Below are positions 1-8,459 of a DNA stretch of 62,212 nucleotides, piece by piece (the stretch's first letter is position 1; each line of letters begins with the position of its first letter). The notes beneath the pieces are model-generated. The model did no database searches. It saw only the letters and a list, made by a program, of their open reading frames with translations, and was not told the DNA's origin. The stretch is from Arthrobacter sp. Soil736 (GTDB lineage: Bacteria > Actinomycetota > Actinomycetes > Actinomycetales > Micrococcaceae), in NCBI RefSeq assembly GCF_001428005.1, contig NZ_LMSB01000018.1:2349-64560 (forward strand), in the 5' to 3' direction. A program made the translations under genes and the position numbers.

Positions 1-66
1 TGGCTTCGCCCCAATCTTTCCCTTTTTCTTGGCGCGGTACCGCTCGGCTTGAGCGGCACCACTCAC
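1..66 (-). CDS. 5' end of an unidentified gene running off the left edge
   Basis: Reading leftward from GTG at 66 gives 22 residues beginning MSGAAQAERYRAKKKGK, very basic, before the window stops. A second copy of this start lies at 165, part of a 99-bp duplication, but hits a stop after about 25 codons, so only the outer copy could belong to a full gene. I do not recognise the family; the lysine-rich start would fit a DNA-binding protein or transposase. The TTGACA-containing stretch upstream could be its promoter. Confidence 0.35.
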   Translation of the reverse strand, partial: MSGAAQAERYRAKKKGKIGAKP

Positions 67-204
67 GCCGTCCAGTCAAAGGGGTGCCTAAATGTCAAGA
101 AGTGGGGCCCCAATCTTTCCCTTTTTCTTGGCGCGGTACCGCTCGGCTTGAGCGGCACCACTCACGCCGTCCAGTCAAAGGGGTGCCTAAATGTCAAGAA
201 GTGG
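8..204. repeat. 99-bp tandem direct duplication
   Basis: Positions 8-106 and 107-204 are nearly identical with a period of 99 bp. Each unit contains the first codons of the left-edge gene (minus strand) and an imperfect stem of GGTACCGCTC with GAGCGGCACC. The duplication repeats a gene start, as does the 100-bp duplication at the right end of the window. Confidence 0.9.
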
Positions 205-231
205 AACTTCCACCCCAAGAAGAGGCCGGCC

Positions 232-745
232 CTCCCCCGGCTGATGGCCGGCCGGACCGGGGCCGGAGGGCTTGTGGACGGCGAGAGACTATAGCGAAAT
301 CTGCGACGGTCTCTTACAGCGTTGATCAGCCGATCCTGCCTATGGTTCGGCGCCTCAATCTGCATAGGTGAGACTCGGCCCCCGGCGAGCATCAGCTTCG
401 CCAGGTGCAGCCGGAGCTGGTTGCGCGACACGGTGTAGGTCATCCCGACCTCGTTGCGGAACAGCCGGGAGAGCGTGCGCTCTCTCGCGCCGACCCGGCA
501 GTCGAGTTCGCCCAAGCCGGGGGAAGCGGTGCGAGGATCCATTCCAGGTCGGCCAGATTCAGCGCGACATAGCGGAGCCTGCGACTCCATCGCGGAGCCG
601 GAGATCGCCCAACACATGAGCAAGTCGTGGCGAGGGCGATATTGGCGTGCTGGCAAGGATCTGAGGCTCATTTTTTGATCGTTTACGAGCACATCACGAA
701 ACCGATACACACTCCTCCGGGAGCAGGCAAGACTATGCACGATCG
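232..745 (-). pseudogene. AraC-type regulator remnant, copy 1
   Basis: Between about 370 and 560 the minus strand encodes an AraC/XylS-like first helix-turn-helix (ERTLSRLFRNEVGM, then NQLRLHLAKLML). The second half of the domain is lost to frameshifts and stops, and no ligand-binding domain is visible. The whole stretch is a diverged duplicate of 41935-42450, by eye about 80-85% identical, including the non-coding flank with the shared string CCGATACACACTCCTCCGGG. Both copies are decayed, so the duplication is old or a common decayed ancestor was copied. Confidence 0.6.
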
Positions 746-759
746 GTGGGTCGGCCGAA

Positions 760-1178
760 CTTCGCCCGATCGCAATGACGACGCTGCGCCGTGGTGACCA
801 TTTCGAGCCTGCCCACTTGGGCTCCCGGGCGACAGCATTTCGGGAGACGTTAGGCGGCGCACCTGTTGACGGCGGCCTCCGCCGGACACGGGTGATCGTG
901 ACCGAGCTCGAGCCCGCGTTCCACGCGATGATCATCCATGTGCCCGATTGCTCGTCCGTCAGACGGACGCTGGTTGGTTGAGCGAGCACGATGCGACCTG
1001 GGCCCATGCCGACCCACCTCGTTCTTGAACGTTCGTCAATCAAGCTCCTCTCAGATGGTCTCTCGCAAGGTCGCTATCGTCCTCCGGTCAAGCTCGGCCC
1101 GGTCGACTTGATCGCCCTGCCAGGGGCCAAATGAATGACGAGAACCGCGCCTGAACAGGGAAACGGGGATCTGAACCT
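760..1178. other. no gene seen
   Basis: Open frames exist on both strands here but none has a ribosome-binding site with a protein-like composition. I see no recognisable domain. It separates the AraC remnant from repeat copy R1. Confidence 0.4.
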
Positions 1179-1445
1179 ACCCACCTCCTAAGTTAACAAT
1201 CACCGGCGAGAAAATCCGGAAATTTATATGGGTCCCAAACGGGAAAATTTCGCGCATTTCCGCAGGTCAAACCCATTTCTGTTACCCACCTCTGCTTAAT
1301 TGTTTGTGACCACCAATGTTCAATTTTGAGGTAGTCGATGCGCCGATGAGACTTCAATCGGGCGAGAACTTCTGCTGATCAGCGCCGGGGCGCGGCTCTT
1401 GAGAGTCGCACCCTGGGGGAGCAATCCACCGTCGGCGGCAAACCG
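1179..1445 (+). repeat. dispersed repeat R, copy 1 of 4
   Basis: This copy starts at ACCCACCTCC and ends after CCACCGTCGGCGGCA. Shared blocks with the other three copies are GGCAAGAAAATCTG-like, TTTATATGGGT, GCAGGTCAAA, TACCCACCTC, GTTTGTGACCACCAATGTTC, TTCAATCGG, ACTTCTGCTGA, and CTTGAGAGTCGCACC. TATGGGT and TACCCA can pair within the element. No frame stays open across all copies, so it is most likely non-coding. Copies 2-4 are at 16402, 42643 and 52138, all in the same orientation. Confidence 0.85.
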
Positions 1446-2162
1446 GTAATCCTGAATCCTGCCTCCAGAAGTTTGCCGTCAAAGGACCTTCAGCCCCTCG
1501 CTGGCCGTGGCCGGACAGAGGATCGCCCTCGACCGGGCCTCGGTCGAGGGCGATGCCCGGAGTGCGGAGGGCGTTAGATGGTCAGCAGTGTGCACCCACT
1601 TCACTGGCGAAACTTCTCAGATGGGTGCTGCAAGACTCGCCCAACGTTCCAGATGTATCTGCACATCACCAGTGAGGAAGATCCCGGTCGCGGTGTTCCC
1701 TGAGAGGACGTCCTCCCGGCCCTTCAGTGACCCGACGAGGCAGTCATGACGCGCCCTTCTCCGCCAGTGACAAGTACGTGCGTCGGTTGCTACCATGAGG
1801 AGCGTTTGTCTATTTTGGGATGTAGTCTCTGCGATCCGGGAAAATGGCGAAACACCGGCGACAAGCGAATATATCTTCACCGTCGCGCCGCCCCGGCCAT
1901 GAGGCCCAACAAGGTCACGCCGGAAAGCAGCACAAATCCGAAGGAGGCGGCACGTGGCAGCCGAACAGACACCTCCAGATCGCCCGTAGACTGCATCCGC
2001 GGCAAGCATTCAGGATCGCAGGACCTTCGTCATAGACGTTCCCGGAGGGCAGATAAATCCGTCTGGGGACCTTGACGTCGGCGCTGCGGACGTTCGGTCT
2101 GCGCCGGGATCCGCAGTCTAAGCAGCGCTGCTGGAGTCGATCGCTGACAACTAGCCCCATCC
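1446..2162. other. no supported gene; one strong hairpin inside
   Basis: Several frames are open on both strands, but none shows a convincing start, ribosome-binding site or domain. The only clear structure is the perfect hairpin at 1522-1554. Confidence 0.4.
1522..1554. terminator. perfect 14-bp stem hairpin
   Basis: ATCGCCCTCGACCG (1522-1535), a 5-nt loop, then CGGTCGAGGGCGAT (1541-1554). The stem is GC-rich and perfect, with no T-tract on either side. It could be a factor-independent terminator of an actinobacterial type lacking the T-run, or a remnant of one. Confidence 0.5.
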
Positions 2163-2209
2163 ATGATGAGTAGTCCCTCTTGGACGCCCAAAGGGCACCT
2201 ACTCATCAT
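2163..2209 (-). terminator. hairpin just after the 2223-2474 gene
   Basis: ATGATGAGTAG (2163-2173) pairs with CTACTCATCAT (2199-2209), with further pairing inside. It begins 14 nt after the stop of the minus-strand gene at 2223, the expected place for its terminator. Confidence 0.55.
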
Positions 2210-2222
2210 TCGACTGAGAAAT

Positions 2223-2474
2223 CTAGTCGGGGATCTCCATTTGGAAGCCACAGGAGCAGCGGAGGATGCGGGTTTGCAGGTAGATATCGAAGGCCAGGTC
2301 GGCGGGGTCGGAATCGGTGGACATCGGCGTCCGGATGCTGCGCAACTCGGCGCCGCTGTTCTGCATGGGTTCGCCGCAGTGGATGTAATCGGTCCCTGAC
2401 TGCAGCAGCCGAACAGTATCCGCGACGGAATCTTCTTGGGCGTAAGGGATCCATGAATCGGAGATGGTCGACAT
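2223..2474 (-). CDS. small conserved-looking protein with zinc-ribbon-like cysteines
   Basis: An 83-residue protein starting at ATG 2474, preceded by GAGGAGCACGTCA, a good ribosome-binding site. It contains CGEPM near the middle and RCSCGF near the end, a spaced Cys-x-Cys arrangement suggestive of metal binding. No transmembrane segment or signal peptide is seen. A similar CGF-like ending is visible in a decayed frame around 6500-6567 (minus strand). I cannot name a family. A hairpin terminator follows directly. Confidence 0.6.
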   Translation of the reverse strand: MSTISDSWIPYAQEDSVADTVRLLQSGTDYIHCGEPMQNSGAELRSIRTPMSTDSDPADLAFDIYLQTRILRCSCGFQMEIPD

Positions 2475-2715
2475 TGACGTGCTCCTCGGTTGCTTGGTTC
2501 GACACCCTTTTCTCGAGTGACTGCCATCACACCCTAGTCAGGCTTTCGAGGGGATTGCAAGGCACCACGATTTCGCCCGCGGACGCTCTGCTGGGCGTGA
2601 CATGGTCTTCCTGCCGGGTGTAAAACCGCGTGATCGCGAGGCTGCGGCCAGTTCGAGGAAGGGGTGCGGGGCATGGGTAGGGCCGGGCAACCGTCCTTGC
2701 CCCCTCTATCCCGCG

Positions 2716-2760
2716 CCCCGTACTTTTGGGGAAGCGGACCCGGGATCCCGCGCCGCCGGT
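2716..2760 (+). promoter_or_regulatory. conserved leader block of the cold-shock gene
   Basis: The segment GTACTTTTGGGGAAGCGGAC followed by CGGG and a GCCGCCGG block recurs upstream of the second cold-shock gene (minus strand, about 11730-11790). Similarity outside the reading frame suggests either a conserved 5' UTR element, as known for cspA-type mRNAs, or simple common descent of the paralogues. Confidence 0.45.
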
Positions 2761-2792
2761 CTGGAGTCGGCGGACCAGAAAGGAATGCAGTC

Positions 2793-2996
2793 ATGGCTAC
2801 CGGCACCATCAAGTGGTTCAACGCCGAGAAGGGTTTCGGTTTCATTGCCCCCGACGACGGGTCCGCCGACGTCTTCGCCCACTATTCTGCGATCGCGAGC
2901 GGGGGGTACCGGTCCCTGGAAGAAAACCAGAGAGTGCAATTTGATGTTGTCCAGGGCCAAAAAGGCCCACAGGCAGAGAACATCCGTCCTCTATGA
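2793..2996 (+). CDS. cspA: cold-shock protein, CspA family
   Basis: A 67-residue single cold-shock domain, the usual length. It has [12 protein letters not shown] (RNP1-like) and DVFAHYSAI (RNP2-like), the aromatic nucleic-acid-binding surface of the family. The start ATG at 2793 follows AGAAAGGA. Such proteins bind single-stranded RNA/DNA and act as RNA chaperones in the cytoplasm. It is nearly identical to the product at 11488-11691. A longer open frame upstream in the same phase lacks a ribosome-binding site and is not used. Confidence 0.95.
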   Translation: MATGTIKWFNAEKGFGFIAPDDGSADVFAHYSAIASGGYRSLEENQRVQFDVVQGQKGPQAENIRPL

Positions 2997-3273
2997 CACA
3001 CCGGCACAGCCGGGGCTCAAGGTTAGGCACGTGAGAATGATCGTCACGGGGGACAAGGGAGGGGTCCGGACGCCGGGCCGCCCAAACAGGTTTGAGCGCC
3101 TTGGCATGGGCTTCAAGCCACCCTGTACAGGCCCGGCCGCACCGCGCCGCCGTGGTCAAGCCCTGGGGCCGCATCCGGGGCGCCCGGACTCCACGAGTCC
3201 AACGGCGATGAGTTTCGCCGTGGTTTCCAGTCTGTATCCACATACCCGATCAACCGCACTCGAGGAGAGCATC

Positions 3274-3851
3274 ATGACCGCTACCTACACCTTCGACGTC
3301 TTTTCCAGCCTCGACGGCTACGGCTCCCACAGCGGCAGCTGGGGCGGCTACTGGGGCAAGCAAGGCCCCGAGCTGCTCGACCACCGCCTCGCCTTGTACG
3401 GCCAGGAGCAGCGGATGGTCTTCGGGGCCAACACGTACCGGGCGTTCGCGCGGATGCTGGCCTCGAGCACCGAGGAGTCCGAGGTGGGTGACCCATGGGT
3501 CACCCGGATGAGGAGCCTGCCGGCAACGGTGGTGTCGACCACGCTGGAAGGACCGCTCGACTGGCCGGACGCGACCGTCGTGAGCGGTGACGCCGTCGAC
3601 GTCATCGCCCGGCTCAAGGAGGAGTCCGAGGTGCCGTTGCGGTCACACGGCAGCCTGTCGCTGAACCGGGCGCTGATGGCTGCCGGTCTGGTCGACCGCG
3701 TCCAGGTGACGATCTTGCCTGTGATCACCGGTCAGAGCGGACTGAACGCTATTTTCCAGGGTGGGGCCGATTCGACCTCGAGCTGATCGGGAGCCGGACG
3801 CTCGACGGCCACATCCAAGAGCTCATCTACCGGCCCACCCTGCATGTCTGA
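3274..3851 (+). pseudogene. RibD C-terminal/DHFR-like reductase, frameshifted near its end
   Basis: The start ATG at 3274 follows CGAGGAGAGC. The frame encodes a RibD_C-type domain (TYTFDVFSSLDGY at the start, VFGANTYRAF, LPVITGQSG near the end). Around position 3765 the frame shifts: the expected ending, FDLELIGSRTLDGHIQ then LIYRP, lies in the next phase and ends at TGA 3851. One missing base near 3765 explains this. In the reading as given, the protein stops at 3786 and loses about 20 residues. Members of this fold are NAD(P)H-dependent reductases of unassigned substrate. An intact relative lies at 34652. Confidence 0.75.
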
Positions 3852-4507
3852 GTCCGTCCCTGTACCCCCACCCGTTAAGCAGCCGAACCTGACGCGGAGG
3901 TTCCGACCGTCATGCCGACCGATCTCATGGCCACCCTGGTCACGCGGCTGGCTGATCACCTCCTGATTCGTCTGGTCGTTCGACGAGTTTGCCGTTCTCG
4001 AACTTCGCGGCGCGGACCAGGGCGACCATGTGGGGTGCGTTGACCGCGCGCCAGTGGGTCTGGGCGGATTCGATGACTAGTACCACTGGCATCAGAGCCG
4101 GCAGCGGCACAAGAGATGGGGGCAGCATCTGCGGCTTCCGCGCCAGCCTGGTCGAATGCAATGTCCGGGGCGCGGCCCCTGACATCAACCAGTCCGCGGT
4201 CTTGATGAGCTGGAAGGACGGCTGCGGCAACCACGCCAGGGCGGGCTCAGCCCGTGGGGGTACGGGACCTCGCGGTCCGACTGGACACCCTTGGCAGCGA
4301 CAACGCCGCCGTCCGGATCTGGACCGAGAAGGCGGCCGCCGCCAGGGACACCTACCGATGCACTGCCCCCGGCCCCGCTGGCTGGTGGACAATACCGACG
4401 GGTAGAGAGGTTCGGCCCGGTGGCGGGTAATCTTGGAACCGGTGTGCCGCCTGAGGTAGAGGGCGCATCCGGCTCAAGGGTGAGCGTGTTGAAGCAAAGG
4501 ATGGGCA
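3852..4507. other. gene debris without a supported gene
   Basis: A short protein-like stretch on the plus strand around 4265-4405 reads VRDLAVRLDTLGSDNAAVRI then a stop, and looks like the tail of a lost gene. No start, ribosome-binding site or family is identifiable. The rest is unassigned. Confidence 0.3.
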
Positions 4508-4741
4508 GTGACGGCCAGGTTCGAAGTGTTCCAAGCCCAAGACGGTCCGTTGCCGTTCGGGTTTCGGCTGCGGACCGATGACGGTGTGGTAGTCGCGCGC
4601 TCGCGGGGTCTGGACAGCATTGACGCCGTCAAGGGTGCCATCATGGCGGTCCGGGAAAGCGCCGCGACAGGTCTCGTGGTCGACATGACTGGATCAGCTC
4701 CCGGCGAGAGTCCGCCTCCCGCATCTCGGGACGGCGCGTAA
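4508..4741 (+). CDS. YegP/DUF1508-like small protein
   Basis: A 77-residue protein from GTG 4508, with AAAGGA about 8 nt upstream. It shows one DUF1508-type repeat: RFEVFQAQDG, FRLRTDDGVVVARS, then AVKGAIMAVRESA. Typical members have one or two such repeats and no known catalytic role. The stop overlaps the start of the next gene (TAAATG), so the two are probably cotranscribed. Confidence 0.6.
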   Translation: MTARFEVFQAQDGPLPFGFRLRTDDGVVVARSRGLDSIDAVKGAIMAVRESAATGLVVDMTGSAPGESPPPASRDGA

Positions 4742-4951
4742 ATGGACTACTCGACTACAGTGGCCCTGAACGTGACGTTCCTGGCGACCCTCGCTGCGGC
4801 CTTCGTGTTCTTCCTGTGGCACGTCCTGCTCTTCACGGGCCTGCTCGTGCTCGCCGGTGCGGGGCGGCTGGCGGCTCTGATCCTGAAGTCACTCGTCAGC
4901 AAGGGTCCCCGAAAGCCCGCCTCCTCCGGCCCGTGGCGCCATCTGCGGTGA
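4742..4951 (+). CDS. small membrane protein
   Basis: A 69-residue protein whose ATG overlaps the stop of the preceding gene by one base. Residues about 8-50 are two hydrophobic segments (VTFLATLAAAFVFFLWHVLL, then a second segment rich in Leu/Ala) followed by a basic tail, which places the C terminus in the cytoplasm by the positive-inside rule. No family is recognised. Confidence 0.5.
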   Translation: MDYSTTVALNVTFLATLAAAFVFFLWHVLLFTGLLVLAGAGRLAALILKSLVSKGPRKPASSGPWRHLR

Positions 4952-4989
4952 CTTGGCGCGGCCGGATCACGGTCTGCCCTGACCTTGGC

Positions 4990-5232
4990 TGCCCTGGCCT
5001 GCATCATCGCCGGCGGTATCAGAAGCGGACACTGCAGGCGGTGCGGTGAATGCCCCGGGCTGATCGGCGCCAATAGAACCGGCGGCCCGTCCAAGCCGGC
5101 GCCACGGTTCACTTTGACTGCTAGGAAGTCGCGGTCCTCCCGGGACAGCACCATCTGGCCGTGCCGGTCACACTCGATGTATTCCCCGGCCGCGATGCTG
5201 ATCTTGGCCGCGTGCCCGGCAGGATCTGGCAT
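4990..5232 (-). CDS. possible small protein, 5' part only convincing
   Basis: ATG 5232 is preceded by AAAGGCAACCAGG. The first 60 residues are protein-like (MPDPAGHAAKISIAAGEYIE, then CDRHGQMVLSREDRDFLAV). The frame stays open to 4747, but beyond about 4950 it is just the complement of the gene at 4742-4951. The true 3' end is unknown, so the left limit given is only where the credible sequence fades. Probably a truncated gene. Confidence 0.3.
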
Positions 5233-5444
5233 CCTGGTTGCCTTTGGGCCATTTCTGCGTTGCGGAATCCAGCCTGTCCCACAGATCCCGGATGTACATA
5301 GGAATCAGTGCCCCGTCACTTCTCAGGGCGGCGGAGCGTCCGAAAGCCGTATCAACGTGGTGTCCTGCCCTGCCATGCGCTTCAGGGCAGCGGTCAGGCC
5401 GACTCCTGTGCCGGATCCGGGTCGGTTGGCGTGGGCGATGATGA

Positions 5445-5735
5445 TACTGCCCCGAGGGCGAACTCGCGGCCACCGGATACGTAGTTGACCAGACTCCGCA
5501 GCTGGCTGACTTGCCTGACGTCCCGCGGCCCGGAGCCATCGACGACGTCCCGCCGCTAGGACCGTTCCGGACCTTCCAGGCACCCATTCGGGACATCGCC
5601 GAGCTGACAGGTCTGGACTTGGACCAGCTGGTCGAGGTGGACCGAATGCCCATCGCCGCAACCCTCGGCACTGCCCGGGTAGGGACCACCTGGCGGAAGC
5701 TGGGCGCGCTGGAAGACCTCGACCTGGAGGACTAG
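5445..5735 (+). pseudogene. C-terminal fragment of a DNA/RNA non-specific endonuclease
   Basis: The plus frame reads PEGELAATGYVVDQTPQLA, then FRTFQAPIRDIAELTGLDL, which matches the end of NUC1-type (DNA/RNA non-specific) endonucleases, where a region before the end carries the pattern PI-x-DI-x-x-LTGLD. The catalytic part with its DRGH motif is absent. Upstream the match continues briefly in another phase (AWAMMILP), so there is a frameshift as well as a 5' truncation. Not functional. Confidence 0.6.
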
Positions 5736-5782
5736 GCGCTCAATGTGTGTCTTGTTTGGGCGATTGAATTGGAACCGCGGCC

Positions 5783-6375
5783 ACCGGCGCCCGTATTGAT
5801 TGCGCCGTCACCCTCCGCCGGCACAAACGTCCCGCCATGATCGCCGGGAGCAGCGACGCCGCGATCCTCCTTGACGGAGTTGGATAACGCCTGGGAGACG
5901 GGCCCGGCCTTGAGGCGCTGCAGACCGGCCGCCCCGCGCAGCTGGCCGATATATCGGATAAGTCCCCGCTGGACTGAGTGCAGGCAGGAACTGGCCTCCA
6001 AGGGGTACCGCAACGCACGGGGTGTTCGGTTGGGTCTGGGCGAAGAAGCCGCGGCGGTCCTGAAATTCTTAGCCCCGCGACCGGGCTCTTCAATAGCCAC
6101 GCGGTCGCGGAAGCCGCGAGTTTCGCCGGAACAGTCAGTCGCGCCCTGCGCCTGGCCCTCAGAATCTCAGCTGCCGAGTTGCGCGTTGAAGAAGTCAACG
6201 CCGCCATGGAGCACCGTACGGTCATCGCCCTGGCCAGCGGTATTGTCACGGCGCAGAGGCGCTGCTTGCAGCAGGAAGCCTTCGACATCCTCGGGCGCGT
6301 CTCGAACAACCGCAACCAGTAGCTGCAAGCCGTGCGGATGAAATCATCTCCCGGCTCGATGGATTCGGCGGGAGG
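5783..6375 (+). pseudogene. GAF-ANTAR regulator remnant
   Basis: The clearest part is 6170-6325: AAELRVEEVNAAMEHRTVIA, then GIVTAQRRC, EAFDILGRVSNNRNQ, which is the start of an ANTAR RNA-binding domain. A TAG and a phase change follow, with the rest (ADEIISRLDGFGG) in another frame to about 6375. GAF-like pieces (GLEALQTGRPAQLADI) are scattered over frames upstream. At least three disruptions are needed, so the gene is dead. ANTAR proteins normally act as antiterminators. Confidence 0.6.
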
Positions 6376-6847
6376 AATCGACGTCCTTCGCCGGAAGATC
6401 CAAGGCAGGACAGGCGCTCCCGGGCACATGGTGCCAGGCAGACAGCAAGCCGCCGGGCGTCTCCTGCCGTATTGGTCGGAGCCTGAAAGAGGATCCCAGC
6501 CGGGCAGCTCCATCCGGAAGCCGCAGGCGACGCACTCGGGGACACACGTACGACAAACTCGCCGCATCCCGTCCTACAGGAAGACTGAGCGTTGCTGCCT
6601 GCCGTCCACAACTCAGCTGGAACGAAAGCGGGAGGGCCGGCTTCAGCCGCCCTCCCGCTCGCGGAGCGCTCCCTCCCCCCAGGGACCCGCAGGAGCACAC
6701 CCAGGTGCTCGCGGCTCGGCATGAGACGTTGCCTGGGCCGCGGGCCTGATCAAAAACGTCCACCGAAGGTGTCCGTCGATCAGCTACCCAAAGGCTCGCA
6801 GGACGACCCTAGGAAAACCCGAAGCCTGTTCCAGAGCCGGGGCCCCC
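6376..6847. other. no intact gene
   Basis: A minus-strand frame starting at 6567 has CVPECVACGFRMELPGWDP, resembling the tail of the 83-residue protein encoded at 2223-2474, but it soon degrades. Otherwise I see nothing assignable before the IS30 fragment. Confidence 0.3.
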
Positions 6848-7657
6848 TCAAACTAGTCCCCACAACTCCGGCGGGGCATCCGGTGCCGTAACAGGGGCCG
6901 ACGGTTCGGCTAAAGCAGTAATCACTTCCTGTTTATACGGCACTCCCGGGGCTCTGGAGCCAACGGCGCGGCCCTTCGCCACATCCCGCTCGTTCTCCCA
7001 CAGATACCCGCTTTTGCGGCTCGCACCGGCGGCGGCAGCGGCTTCCATCCGGCCGACGCCCGCTTCGCGCAACCGTAGGAATTCGGCGCGTTTCCCCACC
7101 CCTGGGTGGATGGACCCGAGTCCGGCATGCCGGGCCCAGCTTACGCACTGCGATCTCGCCAGACCTAGCTCCCGGGCGGCCACGCTGACACTGCCCGCAC
7201 GAGCGAGGACGGCGAAGAACTCGTCCTTCTGTTGCTGGGTGGCAGACTGCTTGGCCACCGGATTTGCGCGGGGCTTGCGGGTGACAGCGCCAGCCTTGTA
7301 GGCCCAATGGAAGCAGGTTTGAACGTTGATGCCCAGCGTCTTGGCCGCGAGGCTCACGCTCCCCAACCGGTCCAGCAAGACAAAGAACTTCTCCTTCTCA
7401 GCCTGGGCGTATATTTGGCCCGATCTCCTGCCGGAAGGTCCCGCCCAGGCACGGCAGGTACTGACGGTGAATCCTAATTCCCGGGCGGCCAGCGGAACGC
7501 TTCCCAGACGCTTCAAGGCCAAGAAGAAATCCGCCCGATCGGACGCGGAGTAGCTCCGATAAGCACGCTTCCGGGCCGGCGCGCCGGACGGGACAGGCCT
7601 CTTCCTCTGCGGTGACTTTTCCGTTAAGGAAGAACTATCCATCAATGGTGTTTCCAA
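6848..7657 (-). pseudogene. IS30-like transposase, N-terminal part only
   Basis: The 269-codon frame carries at least three, probably four, repeated helix-turn-helix modules: FFLALKRLGSVPLAARELGF, FFVLLDRLGSVSLAAKTLGI, FFAVLARAGSVSVAARELGL and EFLRLREAGVGRMEAA. Such an array precedes the catalytic core in large actinobacterial IS30 transposases. Here the frame stops after PPELWGLV and no DDE core follows. As it stands it would make a DNA-binding protein without catalysis. Confidence 0.7.
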
Positions 7658-7700
7658 GGTGTTGCAACTCCCGGTTTTCAGGGGTGTTGCAACTGCTAGA
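6848..7700 (-). mobile_element. IS30-family element, truncated, first fragment
   Basis: The fragment holds the upstream end of the element at 7661-7693, with two direct GTTGCAAC units (7661-7668, 7686-7693), and the first part of the transposase. The catalytic half and the other terminus are missing. A related fragment in the opposite orientation is at 51045-51360 with the same paired GTTGCAAC units. Confidence 0.7.
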
Positions 7701-7757
7701 ACTCGCCAAAGACGGGCATTTTGTGTTTAAAACGCCGGGCACGCCCCACACCCCATC

Positions 7758-7774
7758 GGTGGATCAAGGCTAAG
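7758..7774 (+). repeat. IS1380-type end remnant
   Basis: GGTGGATCAAGGCTAAG here matches GGTGGATCAAGGCTTAG at the end of the IS1380-like element (13391-13407) in 16 of 17 bases and the same orientation. No transposase sequence adjoins it, so it is a stranded terminus or a hot-spot remnant. Confidence 0.45.
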
Positions 7775-7803
7775 GCGGCGCCGTACAACGAGGTCAGACC
7801 GGG

Positions 7804-7974
7804 CTATGCCTTGGGCAGCTCAAGTTCGTCGGCTGGGCCTGCTTCCTTAGCGGCTATGTGGTTTACGACCATGAAATCAATTTCACTGGCATAGGCGACC
7901 AATATTGCTTCGTTGAGCACTCGTGCTTCTTCTAGGGCTGGACTAGCCGACTCAATTGTCGACGTCGTCGTCAT
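7804..7974 (-). CDS. 56-residue protein, overlapping the preceding small gene
   Basis: ATG 7974 to TAG 7804. The sequence starts MTTTSTIESASPALEEARVL and continues with LNEAILVAYASEIDFM; it is acidic and ends ELELPKA. Its start lies inside the 41-codon gene upstream, in another phase, an arrangement typical of translational coupling. No own ribosome-binding site is seen. Composition is protein-like; family unknown. Confidence 0.45.
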   Translation of the reverse strand: MTTTSTIESASPALEEARVLNEAILVAYASEIDFMVVNHIAAKEAGPADELELPKA

Positions 7975-8077
7975 CACGCGAGCCGTAAGCGGTGAAATCC
8001 GCCAGGGACATGAAGCAGGAAAAGTCGCCGTATCGGTTGACCGTGTCTGCTCTCGTTGCCACTTTGGCTACTTTCAT
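7952..8077 (-). CDS. 41-residue peptide gene
   Basis: ATG 8077 to TGA 7952. The peptide has a basic start (MKVAKVATRADTVNRYG), a core DFSCFMSLADFTAYG and an acidic tail SRDDDDVDN. The ATG follows directly on an in-phase TGA of an upstream frame (TGAATG), which itself can be traced to TAGGAGATAGCG-ATG at about 8251 but has an early stop. A short leader-plus-core look with a single Cys and aromatic residues invites comparison with secreted or modified peptides, but no modification enzyme is nearby. Confidence 0.4.
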   Translation of the reverse strand: MKVAKVATRADTVNRYGDFSCFMSLADFTAYGSRDDDDVDN

Positions 8078-8459
8078 TCATTGTCCGGTTTTCGCTGCCT
8101 GTCGGATTGCCCTGGCAGCTGCAGTGTTTCCGGCGGTTCTCTGCACTGTTCGGGCAGGATCGGGATAGCCTTTGCACAGGACACGTTGACGCCACCAGCT
8201 CCGCTCCACGATGGTGCCAGCCAGTCACCGGGTAATTGTTTTGAGTTGCATCGCTATCTCCTACCAGCTTTTCCGCGGGGCCTATATCAAAAAGCAGCCG
8301 CGGATTCGATGTGCTGTGAATCCGTTGTGCGTGGATTTGTGACAGCCTGTTCTAATTCCTTGTAAGATTTTGTAAGGTCCAGGCATGCGCATTCTGCGGA
8401 TTTTTGGTCCTGTCTCGTATTGGGCTCAGCCAGTACGAAAACTCACAAAGGAATAGTCG
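8078..8459. promoter_or_regulatory. intergenic region upstream of the EAL gene
   Basis: This holds the presumed promoters of the leftward small genes and the rightward EAL gene. A minus-strand start with an excellent ribosome-binding site (TAGGAGATAGCG-ATG, about 8251) opens only eight codons. A direct repeat TTGTAAG-ATT-TTGTAAG at about 8362-8378 could be a binding site. No gene is supported. Confidence 0.3.

Noticed and set aside
162..1043. A 293-codon minus-strand open frame as one gene
   Set aside because: Only about 60 codons match AraC; the rest has no domain, no ribosome-binding site and spans the duplicated left repeat.
2602..3786. A 394-codon plus-strand frame covering the cold-shock gene region
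   Set aside because: Its first two-thirds are the out-of-phase image of the cold-shock gene and spacer; only the part from 3274 is a real domain.
5168..5689. Minus-strand 173-codon frame
   Set aside because: It is antisense to the endonuclease fragment, whose family match is far stronger.
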